Shown: piece after piece, positions 1 through 13,800 of the stretch
Position numbering within the stretch: the first letter of the stretch is position 1
Layout: each line of letters opens with the position of its first letter
Translations under genes and position numbers: made by a program
The notes under the pieces: model-generated
The model's database searches: none
What the model was told of the DNA's origin: nothing
What the model saw: the letters and a program-made list of their open reading frames with translations, nothing else
DNA from: Datnioides undecimradiatus
Lineage: Eukaryota > Chordata > Actinopteri > Lobotiformes > Datnioididae
Direction: 5' to 3'
DNA length: 64,000 bases
NCBI GenBank assembly: GCA_008933995.1
Contig: WARS01000007.1
Span: 7,684,923-7,748,922 of the forward strand

Positions 1-3000
1 CCTGCTCCCATAAAGCCCATCATGTTGCACCATGTTTCTACAGTAGCCCTGAACAGACAAACCAAACATTAGCCCTCCAAATGCCTTTTTGCAGTCTTCT
101 GTATTCCTGTAAATATAGTCTCTAAATGATGATAGCAGGTTTGTAACTGAAAATGATTACATGGAATCATATGCTGCCCCCCTCAGGTCTGCAAGGTCTG
201 CATCTGATGTGCCTAACCCTAAAACACAAATACAAAAAGACAAACTACCACATTGAAGCAGTTGTAAACAAGCACACCTGTGTTATTACCATTATAGTCT
301 GTGGAAGCAAAGTCCCTTATGCCACTCTCCCTGTAATCTATCTTTTTTTTTTCATCCTGATGTCTAAAGTGAGATTCTTGCAAGACTGTAATATGTAGAA
401 TCACAGTCCTGGGTCAGGGCTTGTCGCTGTCATTGTGGAGGTTCCTCTCTGGCCCTAGGTGCATAAAATATTTACTAAATGTGGCATCGTTTTTATTAAT
501 GCAGTAACTAATCATTCCAGCACTAGTTTGCACGTAGGCTAAATTATAAAACAGCTCAGAGAGGCACAGTGAGCCGTGTTTGGCTGCTTGTATCTTGCAC
601 AGATTCCAGTCTCTTGAATTCCTACCTACCGTGAAAATGGCCTTTGGGGGAAACAGTGAATCAAAACTAGTGCTTGTAATGTGCGCGCACACACACCCTT
701 ATAGCATACACCCACCTCAACCACCACCTCCTTCTCATTCTCAGCTCCAAACCAAACCCAAACCCACATGTATGCGCACTCAAATTGAGATTGTGTGAGC
801 CCATTTGAAGAAGACGTCACGCAAATTAGAAAGCGACAAGAGCAGCAGCGGCAGCAGCATCGCTGGCCTGATTAAAATGGATGTATTTTTTTCTCCACGG
901 TTACTGTGATACCAATGCGCAAGACCCAGATCCTCCTCTATATGAGGGGGGGCTGTGTGGGGCCGTGCTTGTTTCTTAAAGTGGGCGGGGTGGTGGACAG
1001 AGGGAGGAGGAGGAGTACACTGCAACCATTTCTGTTACTGGGGCAAATTGCATTACCATGACCTCCAGTGTGACAGCATTTATATAGCCCACAATGATCT
1101 ACTATTTTGGGACGTGGACTGTTCATTGGAGCCCCATGCCTGTTGAATCTGCAGTTCCAAATCGAGGGGTGGGGGGGTTGGAGTGGTTGAATGATTATCA
1201 TGTGAAATAATCTGTGATTTCAAGATCATGCCTTTGCTTAATAGCTGCATCAAGATAATTATCTTTTTAAGTTAATATAAATCTTTTAATCAACACATTT
1301 GTATGCTTGACTTGAAAATGTAAAATGTTATATTAGAGCCACTGCATGGAAGGAATTTTTTTTCAGGAATAAAGTGATAATTTGGGGAGTGATAATGAGA
1401 TAAATGTTAGACTGAGAAATAACATGAGGAAATATGCTAAAGGAAATACTGTAATATTTTTACAGTAAACGTTTATAAAAATATTGGCAAACTACACACT
1501 GTGCGTACTAAGTGAGTCAAATTTGATCCACTCTTCTGAAGAAACCTGTTTTATACGGGGAACTGGATTCACAAAAACATTTTTAGTTCACATGCCAGGT
1601 TTTTCCAAGAGGTACCTTACAGCCACGGGGGAAATCTTTCTGCCCGTAACAAAATTCTCCTTTTTGTTCTTTGGTTATCATAAATTAATCTTTTTGAAAG
1701 ATGGCAACAAAAAAGGCACAAAAATGAGAATCTGATTTGGCTAAAGCAGTGATATCTTTTTAACTTTGAGACAAAGTGATCAAAGCTTCTCAGTCCAAAT
1801 GATGTGGCAGTAGTGTAGAGCTTGGAGAGTTCACACTTAAAATGTCAGCAGAAATGTATGTCTCTGCAGAAAAAAGGCAGAAGCTCTTGATACAGGTTTG
1901 TATACTTCAGGCTGCTATTGAAGTCTGTTATTGTGCTGATTGGATCAAAGTGCAGGGTGTGCAGTTTTCCAGACAGCAAGTCAATGGATCTCTTTTCAGA
2001 TACTGGGGTAGTAACCCAAGAGAGTAGGCTTTTTTTTTTTCTTTTTTTTTTATTAAAAAAGCAAAACAAGATGTACAAGATCACGCAATTGTTGATCAAA
2101 CTATTGAGTCTTGGTTCATAAGCAATGACAGATAATTGGTTTTAACTGACAACTTTAATATACATTTTCTGGCTCTGAATGTTATCAAGTGTGATTTTTG
2201 AATAAGTTGATAACAGTTTAAGTGCATATAAATAAACAGTTATCATTTTATTTATGGACACACTGGTTTCTCTTCCCACTATTTCACTGATACGCATGGA
2301 GTGGTTGAGACTAGTGTATAGACAAGGTTTTACTCAAGTGTCTGACAACTGCGCTTGCTACATTATTTAAGCATCTGTAAGATTAACTACCAACTACTTT
2401 GTGTGTGGGGGTTTTTTTTTGTTGTTTGTTTTTTTTAGACATGCTACCAGGTGGAGGGAGGGAGAAAATCCAGGGAAAGTCACAATTGTTGATTTAGAAT
2501 TGAAATCGTACCCCTGTTCTCTCCTCAGTTTAGTGCAGAACGTCACCCAGCAAATTGGGCAGTGAAGATATTCTGTGTGTGTCAACGTCAGCAGTATGTC
2601 AGGCTGATGTGATGAGTCAGGACTTGAACTGTTACTGTGAATCATTTCCTTCATGTAAGAGCCAATGATGATGGCTGGTGTGTGCACTTCTGGCATTTCT
2701 AACATATTTGAGTTTGTGTGTATTCAGTATAAATTAGTGTGTATTTTAAAAGTAAAAGATGCTAACTGCTGCTAAAGGTCACTCCAATAGAATGGGTCAT
2801 TTTGTTATGAAATTATTTCATGATTTAGTATGGAAGTAATAGTTGAGGAATTTAATGCATAAAGCATGTGGGAAAAAAAATCTCCTTCCTGGTTTTCTTG
2901 CTGACTGCCAAAAAAATCTGAGACCTATTAGTGTGCCATCATTTTATCTTGGATTTGGCCTCAGTCTAATGTGACAAAGGAACTTTTTCACTTTTCAGTA

Positions 3001-6000
3001 TTACAAAGGTCAAGCTGTCTCCAGCCTTTTGTTTCTGAAAAGAAACCCTTTTATGTAAACTCAGTTTTGGACAAAATATTGAATTATGCTCTTCCAACAG
3101 AACTTTGCCAGGGCCTTGAATTGGTGGTCTTGTGTTTAACCCGTGTATTGTTCCCGATATGTCAAGGCTTTCTTAAGAATCATTGTCACCAGCAGTAAAG
3201 TAGAAGCAAACGTCTGAGTCAGTGCTTTCCAACATTTGTTTTATTACTGATATTTGCAAAAAGTTGATTCATATGTCAACAGCGAGGAGGAGCAATATAG
3301 TCAGCTGAACACATGTGTTCTCCCATTGACCATCCCTGCATCCTTCACATCATGCCATAGTGTTGCAATGCTGCCATGAAACATTTATATGCATGACACA
3401 GTGCCTGCCTACGATGTGGGTTTTGATTTATAATTCAGCACTCGATTTCACCTGTTGGAGGCACCACGGGCAAGGCTGGATGGTTGAATTGTACATGGTC
3501 AGGCTGTATCTGGGTTTATCCAGTGGTGCTATGCAATTGCTGTCTTTATGCTATTTTATTGACCGTGTTTGTATGTTTGCAGAGTCTTTCTTCAGCTTCC
3601 TTCTCCCTCTCTGCAGGCATCAGAAGCTTGTTGGAAAAAACATAAGCAGCCTAAGCTGACCAGTCATAGCTGTTGTGGTCCCCGTGGAGGGGGGATTATT
3701 GAGGTTTTAGATCATTGTAAACTGAATGTGAACTAAGAGTTTTGTGTTGTGTTGGACAAAGCAAGCAAGTTACTTTACGTTTGAAGAGGTGCGTGCCAGC
3801 TATGACGTAGTGATATTATAGACCATTATTGCATCATAATTATAGCTGTAGTCAATACAGTTGAAGGAAATATCTGAAATTATTGATCAGTTAACAAAAA
3901 AATTTGTCTGCAGCAATTTAATTAATTACTGAAGTCATTCATCAAGTAAAAATGTCCAGGATTAGTAATTTATATCACCTCGGGCTCAGAGGATTTTTTT
4001 TTTTCTTTGCCATTAAAAACGACGATATATTTATAATGTCCCAAACACAATTCTATCATTCTTTGGATGTCATTGCTTTGGCCACTCTGCCCACATGGCT
4101 ATGACAGCAGACACATCTGAAAACAAATGGCAAAACGTCAGGATTTGACTGATAAATCAGCGTAGATGTTTTTATAGGCTATGTTTGATATCCTCAAGTC
4201 TTTATATGATGATCTTCTCCCAGTGTTTCTTGGAATTTGAGACACCGAAGTCCCACTAATTTTCTAAAATGCCCCAGTGTGTCTCGAAAATCTAGATCAC
4301 AGCACAATCATAACAAGGTGCTGGACAAAGCTCAGCTTACATTAACAGTGGGATACTTTGATCAAAAGCTTACAAGCTGTACTTCAATTCAACGACTGCA
4401 ACATATTTGTTTGGCAATGATTTCAGTGTATTCCCAAAGCGCCTGTGAGCTCATAGCGAATGCATGCATTGCAAGGAGCCTTCAAGAGATTTAATTTAAA
4501 TAGTTTGGTCTGTTTTGTTTTTGTGTTTCTGATGTTTAGAGTCATCAAAAAGGAAGTGCTTGACTCATTTGTGAGTTTCTCCTTTTCCCAGGAAATGTCT
4601 CAGCCATGGTCAGTTTTGTTTTTTGTTTTTTTTTTTCTGTGTGCTCATCTAAAGGAACATCTTGACATGTAGGAGATGTTGTGGTTGGGGGATTTTTTTT
4701 GTATTTTATAAAATAGATAAGTGATACCTTAGGTGAATGTGTTAAGATCTCTGTTTTCCTGCTTTTGGTTTTCTTGGATTTTAAAGAAACAGCACTAGTT
4801 TAAAAACGTTACATTACTCTGTGTTTAAGCTTGCTGAAGCAGGTTCAAAGTAAAAGGTCTTGAACATACTGACCAGTGACCTCAAAATCTCAAATCAGAG
4901 AGTTGTGTTCTTTCTTGTGCTGAAAGGAGAAACCTACCTTGCAATTTCCTGTCTATATGATGCCAGCACAAATTAACATGTAGTTATGAGTAGCCATGGA
5001 CCAGAAGAGTAAATAAAGCTGTTTGAAGACAAGATTACCAGGCTAAATTGGGTATTCTTAGGTGAATTAAATCTTTGTTGACAAACAAAGCCAGACACAC
5101 AGTTTCAGAGTGTGTCGTCGTCTGCACTGAATTACATGGGCCAGCAGGACAAAACTGTGGCTGACATTAAAGAAACCTTAAACTACAAGGGGATACAGGG
5201 ATAGCCATACACAACCACTGCAATTTAGGCAATGGGATTCTCCCAAATGATAAATCCTATCACATTGTTCATGAAGGTCATGCACAGTTCAACACAGGCT
5301 TATATGCTTATTAATCCCAAACTGCGAAATCACTAAAATCAGGGGAAATGGAGATAAGTTCACATGGAGGAGGGATATCCTGAGCTGTGGAATTACTTGA
5401 AGAAATGTTTTGTGTTCTTCGGCTCTCTTTTGTCTGCCTACATCAGTGGTTATTTGTTAGATGGGTTGATGTGCTCAATTTGTTCTGATTAAAATGCAGG
5501 TAGGACCGCTGTGATCCATTACGCTTTGATTGTGGTGATTGAAATGGTAATGTGGATGAAAGGTCAGCACACGCACTATTCTGTAGCACGTCTGTGGTGA
5601 CGTGCAGCTTGTGTAGTCTTGGTTGAATGGAAGTCTGCAGGCTGTTGGCACTGTTGGCTGCGTTTACCTCCTCCCGTGCTGTGACGTTGGTGGACTCTCT
5701 CAACCATCAATGACAAACTAAAGTTTCCATCAACAGATTATTAAGTTAAATACGTTTGTGAATTGAACGAATATCCAATATGAGCTAATCATGTGGCTGA
5801 TACGGAGGAGGTTCCCGACTGGCCATAGCTATGCAGCAAGTGTACAGGGTCATAGATGTCATTGTTGGGCTCAGTTCCATTAATGCAGGTCTATAGTTGC
5901 GTGCTGCTGCTTCAGTTAAAGCCCTGCAGCTCTCCAGGTTCGAATCAAATCAGTGGGGGGTGTTTCTCTCCCTAAAGGAGCTGCTGACCCACTTAAAACG

Positions 6001-7724
6001 GTTTCCTTCGTAATGGTGTTTGTGACAGTTTGTAGAGACATTTTCCATCCTGCCAAGAATAAAAATCTGGTGTAACACCTGCAATCTGTTTGGATGAAAA
6101 CGAGTTTGTTTTTTTTTTAATTGATACCTTATTCTTGCAAACACCCTAAAAGTTTTAAGAGAGACTTGACCTTTTATTAAACGTAGTCGACTTCTTGGTG
6201 CTACAACGATTTAGCTAGATGTGTGACCCCTCCTGGGTCTCTGATACTGCCGTGTGCTCCATTTACCCACCTGGACAGACACCCAGTCCAGACAAAACGG
6301 AGCGTCAAGGTCAGACGTAGTTATTTTAAGACCTGAAATCACTACGTGCAGTACACCAGACTACAGACTGCACTGCAACTGCTTTCTAGTCCAGAGCCTG
6401 AAATCCAGGTTTTTAGTGTTGAAGGGGGAATAAATCTTGGGACAGTTTTGTTTCTCTTTTAGTTTCACGTTTTTTTTTTTAACAGCAACTGTTTCAGTGT
6501 TCATGGCATTGAGAATTGAATTCAGGTACAATTTGACTCTGTTGCTGCTTCGACACTTCCTGTGACATAACATTATGATTTCTGTGAAAGTGACAACTGC
6601 TGCTTTCTTTCCCCAACCTTGATTTTCCACTTTCATGCCTCCACTCTTTCGTTCTTCTAATCTTGAGTCTTCTACATATTTTATTTTTTATGAGTCCATT
6701 ATATTAGAGCTGCTACCAGTTTCCACTCATTTTTACCAACTTTTAGAAAGAAGGGACATATTTAAAAGACTGAAGCATAACTTTGGTGCTTGCTTGAAAA
6801 CAATGTAAAATGATGAATCAATCTTCAATCAGTTTTCAAAATTGTTGCCAATTTAAGATTCTGTCGGTCGACTAATCGATGAATGGACTTGTGGTTTTGT
6901 CAGTGTGTGGGTGAGTGGTCTTCTTCAGTAGAACCACATTTTATATTTTTTAACTCATGGCCTACATATGGTTCATCTACAATGCTGAATAAATCTGTCA
7001 ATTTATTTTTCTTTTTGTCAGTGACTTTCTACAATCTTCCAAAGCCAGAAAGCCATTGGCCCAATCTTTTCATTAAATCAAAAGTCAGGAATATTGGTTT
7101 AATCTGGGAAAAATCCCTTCTAGGCCTTGTCGTTTTCCTCTAAATCAATTCTTGTACATCTGATGTCCTTTTAGACGAGAGTTGAGCAGATGGTTCGCAG
7201 GAGATATTTTCAGGACACTGAGGTTTATTTCTCCACTAAAATATTGATGTCACTTTATCTTCAGTTGGAAATGCAAACACTTCTTTCTGCTCTAACACAA
7301 AAATTTCAAGTTTTTTTTTTTCTCTTATTCATAATGTCAATAGAGATGTATAGATGACGATTTCAGATCAATAGTCCTTTTATTTGTGACTAGTCACTAC
7401 TCTTGTACCAAATATTGGTGTTATTGAGTGTCCACTTGGGGAAAATGTGAAAGACATTGGTCAGCTTGTAAGAAGAAACCAGCGCTCTGTGGAAATCCAA
7501 CATGTGGAGCTGGCAGATCTCCACAGTGGCTCAGTGTTGGCTGAGGTCTGCTCTGTCTGCCAGCTAGTTCTGTTTAAACCCATTTTGTTTTGAAATTGCA
7601 GCACAACAGGGAGCTCTGCTAGGACTAAACAAAAAGCGAATGACTTCTAAACAAATGAGTATGAAACATTTGGGACTATAATCACTTCAGTTTTCATCAT
7701 ACTGTGTCCGTCTTCCTCTTGTAG
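1..7724 (+). other. presumed vldlr intron 1 or upstream DNA
   Basis: No exon was recognised in this stretch. An exon 1 should show an ATG, a hydrophobic signal peptide and a donor leaving one base (phase 1) to match exon 2; I found no such combination. The DNA is AT-rich with short T and A runs. The only part of different composition is a GC- and CpG-richer patch near 800-1020, listed separately. Most likely this is the 3' part of a long intron 1. Confidence 0.5.
805..985. promoter_or_regulatory. possible regulatory patch with CRE-like and GC-box motifs
   Basis: Within otherwise AT-rich DNA this patch holds a CRE/ATF-like core (GACGTCAC, 813-820), a CAG/CGG-rich stretch (840-860), a TATA-like CTATATG near 937 and a GC box (GGGCGGGG) near 983. 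Such clustering could mark an intronic enhancer or an alternative vldlr promoter. There is no experimental or conservation evidence, and single motifs occur by chance. Confidence 0.15.
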
Positions 7725-7844
7725 GTACGAAGACAGAATGTGAGGCCAGCCAGTTTCAGTGTGGGAACGGTCGCTGCATCCCGTCCGTCTGGCAGTGTGA
7801 CGGAGACGAGGACTGTACCGATGGCAGTGACGAGAACTCCTGTG
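7725..7844 (+). CDS. vldlr: vldlr exon 2: LA repeat 1
   Basis: Reads [17 protein letters not shown] and ends with the calcium-binding [10 protein letters not shown], giving the six cysteines of one LDL-receptor class A module. The acceptor is TTGTAG and the donor is G|GTGAGG. Both borders are phase 1, as usual for LA modules. Confidence 0.95.
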
Positions 7845-10800
7845 GTGAGGCGCTAAATGCACACATCCTCTCAGGCAGTGTTTCTGAGTGATGCAGTTTT
7901 GCTATGTTGACATGCTTTAACATGAATGCCAGTATGGAAGACCACTGGACACACACACACACAAATAATAACAAAATAGCAGAAACAGAATAGATGACTG
8001 TGTGTGTGTGTGTGTGTGTTTGTTTGTTCATTTAAGCAACAGTGACAGGACAGTCCGAGGTAAATTGTTTCTAAATTTAGCTCACTGTAACGTTGTAATT
8101 ACAGTCTGAACTTTAGACAGAGGCTCTACTGTAAAACGTTCTGGTCACCAGACTTTTGGCATCCATTTAAACTTGTTTGCTCTCATCAGGCCACACACGT
8201 CGCCTCTCGTGTGTGTGCGCTCATATACATGTGTAAAGACCCAAATCAATGATTGCTTGTTTTGAACAAACAGTAACGATGCAGCCAAAGCCTGATGCAT
8301 CTTTATCCTTTTCGCCATATTGTTACCCAAAAACTATTAAAATCACATGAGAGCCACACTGTTCCACTGAGGGACATGTTATTTCATCACCATAAACACA
8401 CGTTAGTGTTGCTGCAACTAAAAAACAAAATGCACATTTTTTTTCCCCCCATTTAAAACTAAAGAGTTTTAGAAATTCACTGAGCTTTGTTAAAAATGAA
8501 ACCACATATTTGAGAGTTGTTTACTTCTTCAGTAGGAAACGGTTGGCTGCGAACCACAAATGGGGGAAGAAACGTAACAAGTATTGAGGGAGAGAGAGAG
8601 GAGCTAACACATTGTTTGGCTATTTAATGGGATTTTTTTTGACAAGAAGAAAATACAACACCAACCTTGTCCTTTTTTAAAACTCATCATCAAAGTGGTG
8701 ACTCTCTGTGCTTGTTTGGATGCAACGGTCTGTGCTGTTCTCTCTGTGCGGATCAGTTGTCATTTCCATTGCTCCTGTGCTGTGCGTGGGCTGGAAATGC
8801 ATTGTATTTACACTGTTAATGTGCCCTTTGATGGAGTGTGGGCGAATGGATGACAATCCATCTTGGATACAATTAGGCAGGTTTTCCTGCCAAAGTGAAC
8901 AATATGTAAATGAAGTTGGAAATGGAGTCTTGGAGTCTGAAAGGTCACCTCACGAGGCGCCAGATTAACTTTTTACATCGGTAGTGCTGGTGCCAGGAGT
9001 TTGTTTTTCTCTCCAGTGACTAGCTTTGGCACTGCCTTTGGTCCCTCCCAAACATTTAAATAGAGTACCACAGAATGGAGTATTTAACGGGTGCATTTTC
9101 ATGAGCAAATCTGAAATTCTGTCTATTGCATTCACCCAAATTCAACTTCATGTCAGATAGAACTGCTGCAATAGGCTGTGACTGTACTTTATCTCTGGCC
9201 TTGAATAATTTTCTTTCATTGTTGTAGGACAGGAAATGACAAATACTTTATTTGGAAAAGAACATTGATTTCTTTTTTTTTTTTTTTTGGTCTAAAAATT
9301 GAGTTACAAAAGTATGTGTACTTATGTGACAAACAGTCCAGACCTAATGCTTATTGTGCTGCATTTCAGCAGCACTGAATATGATCAGGACTTTCAGCGT
9401 GGCCTCTGTGTATTACATCACTTACAAACCATTGGAAAACTTGGAGGCTTTGCTCCTTTTAACATTCAGTTGTGATCAGGACTAGCAGATATAGCATTTT
9501 GTTTTTGGCTGCAGGCTGTTTTGTTTACTTCAGTATAAAGTGCTCGTACAGAACAGATGGCACATGTTCCCACTTCATTTTCTCACACAAATGTGACATG
9601 ACATTCAGAACCCACCACGTTAGCTTGGCCCCACCAGGAGCCTTCCCAGCATCCCTTAGGACAGAATGACCTGGTGATGGGAGCGTAGTAGAGAGAGCAT
9701 AGCTATATATGGATATGACACAGGTGTGTGTGTGTGTGTGTGTGTGTGTTTGATACGTTTCAGATCTTTTTCCATTTTCTTTTGTCCCTCATCTATTTGG
9801 GTCATATGAGACTGGGAGGGAGGGCGCCAGACAGAACAAGTGAAGGAAATGAGTGAGGAAAAGAAAAAAGGCAAGGAAAAGTACATATGTTCATACTACA
9901 GTGTGGTGTGGAGACAAAAAAATCCTGATAACTGTAAGACTCAGTTCAGATAGAAATATACAGATTTCCTGAAGGAAATTAATAAGTAAAGGTGCAAGAT
10001 TAATTAACTGTAATTTAATGCCTCACACAACTCAGTGTAGCTTACATTTGAAACGCTTATGACAGAGGTTTTCAAAGTAAAAGCCCACCAGCAAATAATG
10101 TATTAAGCTGCTAATGTAAAATAGCTGTAGGAGGTATTGTTTTGTCTCTTTTAGTTTCATGACATCAAAAATGTCAAAATGAAGGCAACTGGATATATAG
10201 ATGGTTAAAGAAGTGTGCAGGGAACGAGATGGCCAGGTGTTGTACTGCGAAAATGTACATCAACAGATGCAGTTCAATTCAGTGACTTTGCTAATGGTCA
10301 AGGATTTTGTATTTCATAATTAGGTTTGTTCCTTCACTCTGCTTCACAGCCACATTTTATTGCATCTGAGTCTGTCTGTTATTCAGTCATTGGGAGATCA
10401 GAGCTGCTTTAACTGTCAGCCCAGACAGAACTAAGGCAGATGGATGTGTGGAAGAAGGGAATCCAAAATGAATTCATACAAAAGGAAGTTGATAATGAGG
10501 CCCACTGCAACTTGCGGCTGTCGTGGATCAAAAATCGGAGGTTACTTTTTGTTACATATTTGTATTCTGGTCAGAGGAACTGAGGAACGGCCCTGAGGAG
10601 ACGATCAAGTCTGGCATGGAGCAGCGTTTGGGTCATGCTACAGTTTTAAGTCTTCAGACGTCTTTTAACACTGATGGAACATCGGAAATTCTTTCTTAAG
10701 TTTGCATTAAACCATTTATTTATTTTCACAGTCGCACAGCCTCATGTCTCCCTATATTTTGTTCCTTTTTTATGTTCTCTAGATTTGCACAAGACCAGCA

Positions 10801-13800
10801 TAACCTGGAAAACCTGAAGATGGGCCTAAATGAAATATCATTTGTGTCAAAATCACAATTACAAGTTAGAATTCAATCAGACCTGCACATTTAAATGTTT
10901 GGCATGGCTCACCATAAGTTGCCCTGGTCTGACAGCTATTTAACCTGGTGACAGTTCTTTAACCTGGTGACAATTCAGCAGTTACAGCTTTCTTTCATCT
11001 TATTGTATTCATGTAAAATGAGGCAATTGTAATTTGTAATATTAGTCAGAAAAATGTCTGGTCTGTCTTCTTAAATGGTTCAGTCCGACCTGGTTTTGAT
11101 GAGTGTTGACTCTTTCACTTGGGATTTCACTGAGATGCACTTTCATCTTCATCCTTTTGAAGGGAGAATAAGTGCAACAGTCAAATCTCATGAGGAAAGT
11201 TTTGACAGTATTCCTCATGCACATGTAGTTTGAGCTTTGCTTAATCAGAAGGGAACAAACTGTAAACTCGTGGCCTTTCTCAGCTGCTGAAGAAAGAGGC
11301 TGCTGTGTTGAGGTTGGGTGAACTGCAATTCATATTCATGAGGTGTGAGAATATGACTTTGGTCTTTTTTCCCTTCTCTCGCCATTATTCATGAATCTTT
11401 TTAATGTGAGGAGTTTCATTAAAGCACATGAAGCCTGTCTCTTCCTGCTCTTCACTTTCACAATGAATCCACTTTTTCTTTTTCTCCCACTCCAGTTAGA
11501 AAGACTTGTGCAGACGTGGACTTTGTGTGTCGGAATGGCCAGTGTGTCCCAAAGCGATGGCACTGTGATGGGGAGCCGGACTGCGAGGATGGGTCCGACG
11601 AGAGCATAGAAATCTGCCGTGAGTAGACTGTTTCTCTTTTTACTGACCTCCGCAAGGTTTGCCACATTTTGGCCAGAAACTTTAAGACCACAGTAGACTT
11701 CAGGTACTTTTTAAAACTGTTTTCCTACCTCTCAGGCAGTTATTTAGTTTTCTTTATTTCAGTGTGCAGCAAAAATACAGTTCATATGTTTTATTTATCA
11801 TGGTTGAGTTATTGGTCTGCGGTACCACAGGTATGATCAGATACTTTGTTACTGCCTTCATGTGTTGTCTGCAGAAAACCTTCAAGCTCAGTGTTCTGCC
11901 AAAAATGAACCTCCTCATGAATGAAGCATATACAGCATAAACAGTAGGTGTGAAATGAAGGCAGACATTACTAAGGAATAAGATATATCAGGCTAAGAAG
12001 CATCAAGTGTTCATTGTTTTGTGTTTGTGGAATTTGTTATATATATAAAAAACATCGATAACATTCCTCAAACCAAGTGCCTTCATCCTTCTGAGGCATC
12101 AAACGTGGTCCAACACGTGTTTAAAAGCAGCATGATTGATTATTCCTGCTGTAGCTGCCACCTGAGAGAACACTGCTGTACACGGGCCGGGTTCTCCCTC
12201 TGTGACTGATAAATTACTTTGAACAAATAGGTTCATTCAGAGATTTCCAGAGCAGCATAGAATGTACATGCAGATTACCGACAAGGCAGACGACAAAGAA
12301 CAGTAAACTGTGAAACTTAGGCTTGTACACACATGTACCCCAGGAGGTCGAACAGTTTGAGCAGCCTTAATTACTGCAGACTCTGTGACAGGTTCGGGCT
12401 AAAGCAATAAACAGCGGGGACAAACTGACCTAAAAACAGTTCAGCCAGCCTATGCAGGCTCCAATTAGACGGTGTGGTGTTTGCTGCTCATATGGGATGA
12501 TAAAGATGCTACAGACATGAGCCTTTTGTACAGAAGTCACCACTGCTAGTAAGTAATTGTGGGTTGTATATACATAAATACATAGTGTCGGGGCAGTTTA
12601 GTTTTGCTCATGTTGTTTTGAGTGTTTGGTGTGCACCAAAACAAGAGTGTATTTACATATAAAAAACACCTATTCTGTGAAAGGAAATTCATTCTTTACC
12701 TCCAGAAAATACCACCGTACTAAATAGTGTAACATAATAATCTTTACTGCTTTCAGTTCAAAGCAAGAAACATAAGTTCTTAACTCATTTAATAAAGGTG
12801 TATACACCATGCTGCGGCTAAGGACGTAATTCAGTCAAGAATTATTCAAACCCAGCCCCACTCCTTCACTGGACACCGATATCAACACCAAGTCAGATAA
12901 CAAGTGAATATTATCAGCTCCAAAGTCAGCCAGCAACACATTTCACCACCTGAATGTAAAAGGTTTGACTCTGGTGCTTCAAATTGTCTTAGCAACTAGC
13001 CACAGAGTGGCCGTCTTGCATAGTGGAGGCTTCCTGCTGTGTCTAAATGGATGTTACTTTTGCAGAAATAAAGTGACACTTAGAAGCAGTGAGGGGGAGT
13101 CCCTTATGAGCAACCCTGTCAAGTAAATAAGTTGTTTAAATTGAACTGAGGAGAACTGCTGAGCTTAAAATGGTATAACTGTGATGTGAGGTTTTGCTGA
13201 GGCGCTTGTTGAAAATAAGTCATGATGCAGTGTTTCATACCGACGACGCCTTTTAATGAGAATCTCTTGTCTGATCTGTCTTCACTGTGCCATTGTAAAG
13301 ACAAATGGACTTTGGCGTCTCCTCAGGTACAGAGATAAACATCAGAGGAAAGATGAAGGCGCTTCATCAAACACTTGCTGGTTTGATATTCAGTGCGCTT
13401 CCTCAAATCTTCCTGAATGCTCAAAGCATTTTTTGTAAGTCAACTAAAGAGAGATAGAAACTGTCTCTTTTGTCCATGTAAGTAAATACTAAACGTTGGG
13501 TCTTTCCCCCAACCTAAAGACTGCAGAGTAGCAAGATGAAACCAATACAAGCAGAGGACAAAGAAGAAAGGTTTGCTGAAGGGTTGATGATACATTTAGT
13601 ACATTTTTTTCCCTATCTTAGCAAAAGAAAAGACCATAAACTGTCAGCAGCTGTTAATCAAACCCATTTCACTATTGGTTTTTTTTTTCCCTAGTTGCCA
13701 GAGCTGCACTGTGTCACTGCAACATATAAATCTTAATAATCTGAAGAGAGTTGACAGCAAATTGAAAACAAAACAATGCTTAACAATACTTAATACAAAA

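Noticed and set aside
955-1146. Open frame in the GC-richer patch considered as vldlr exon 1
   Set aside because: The translation has no signal peptide and no fitting donor.
8708-8968. Open frame with a hydrophobic start ([14 protein letters not shown]) considered as a vldlr signal-peptide exon
   Set aside because: It lies after exon 2 (LA1) and has no matching phase-1 donor, so it cannot be exon 1.
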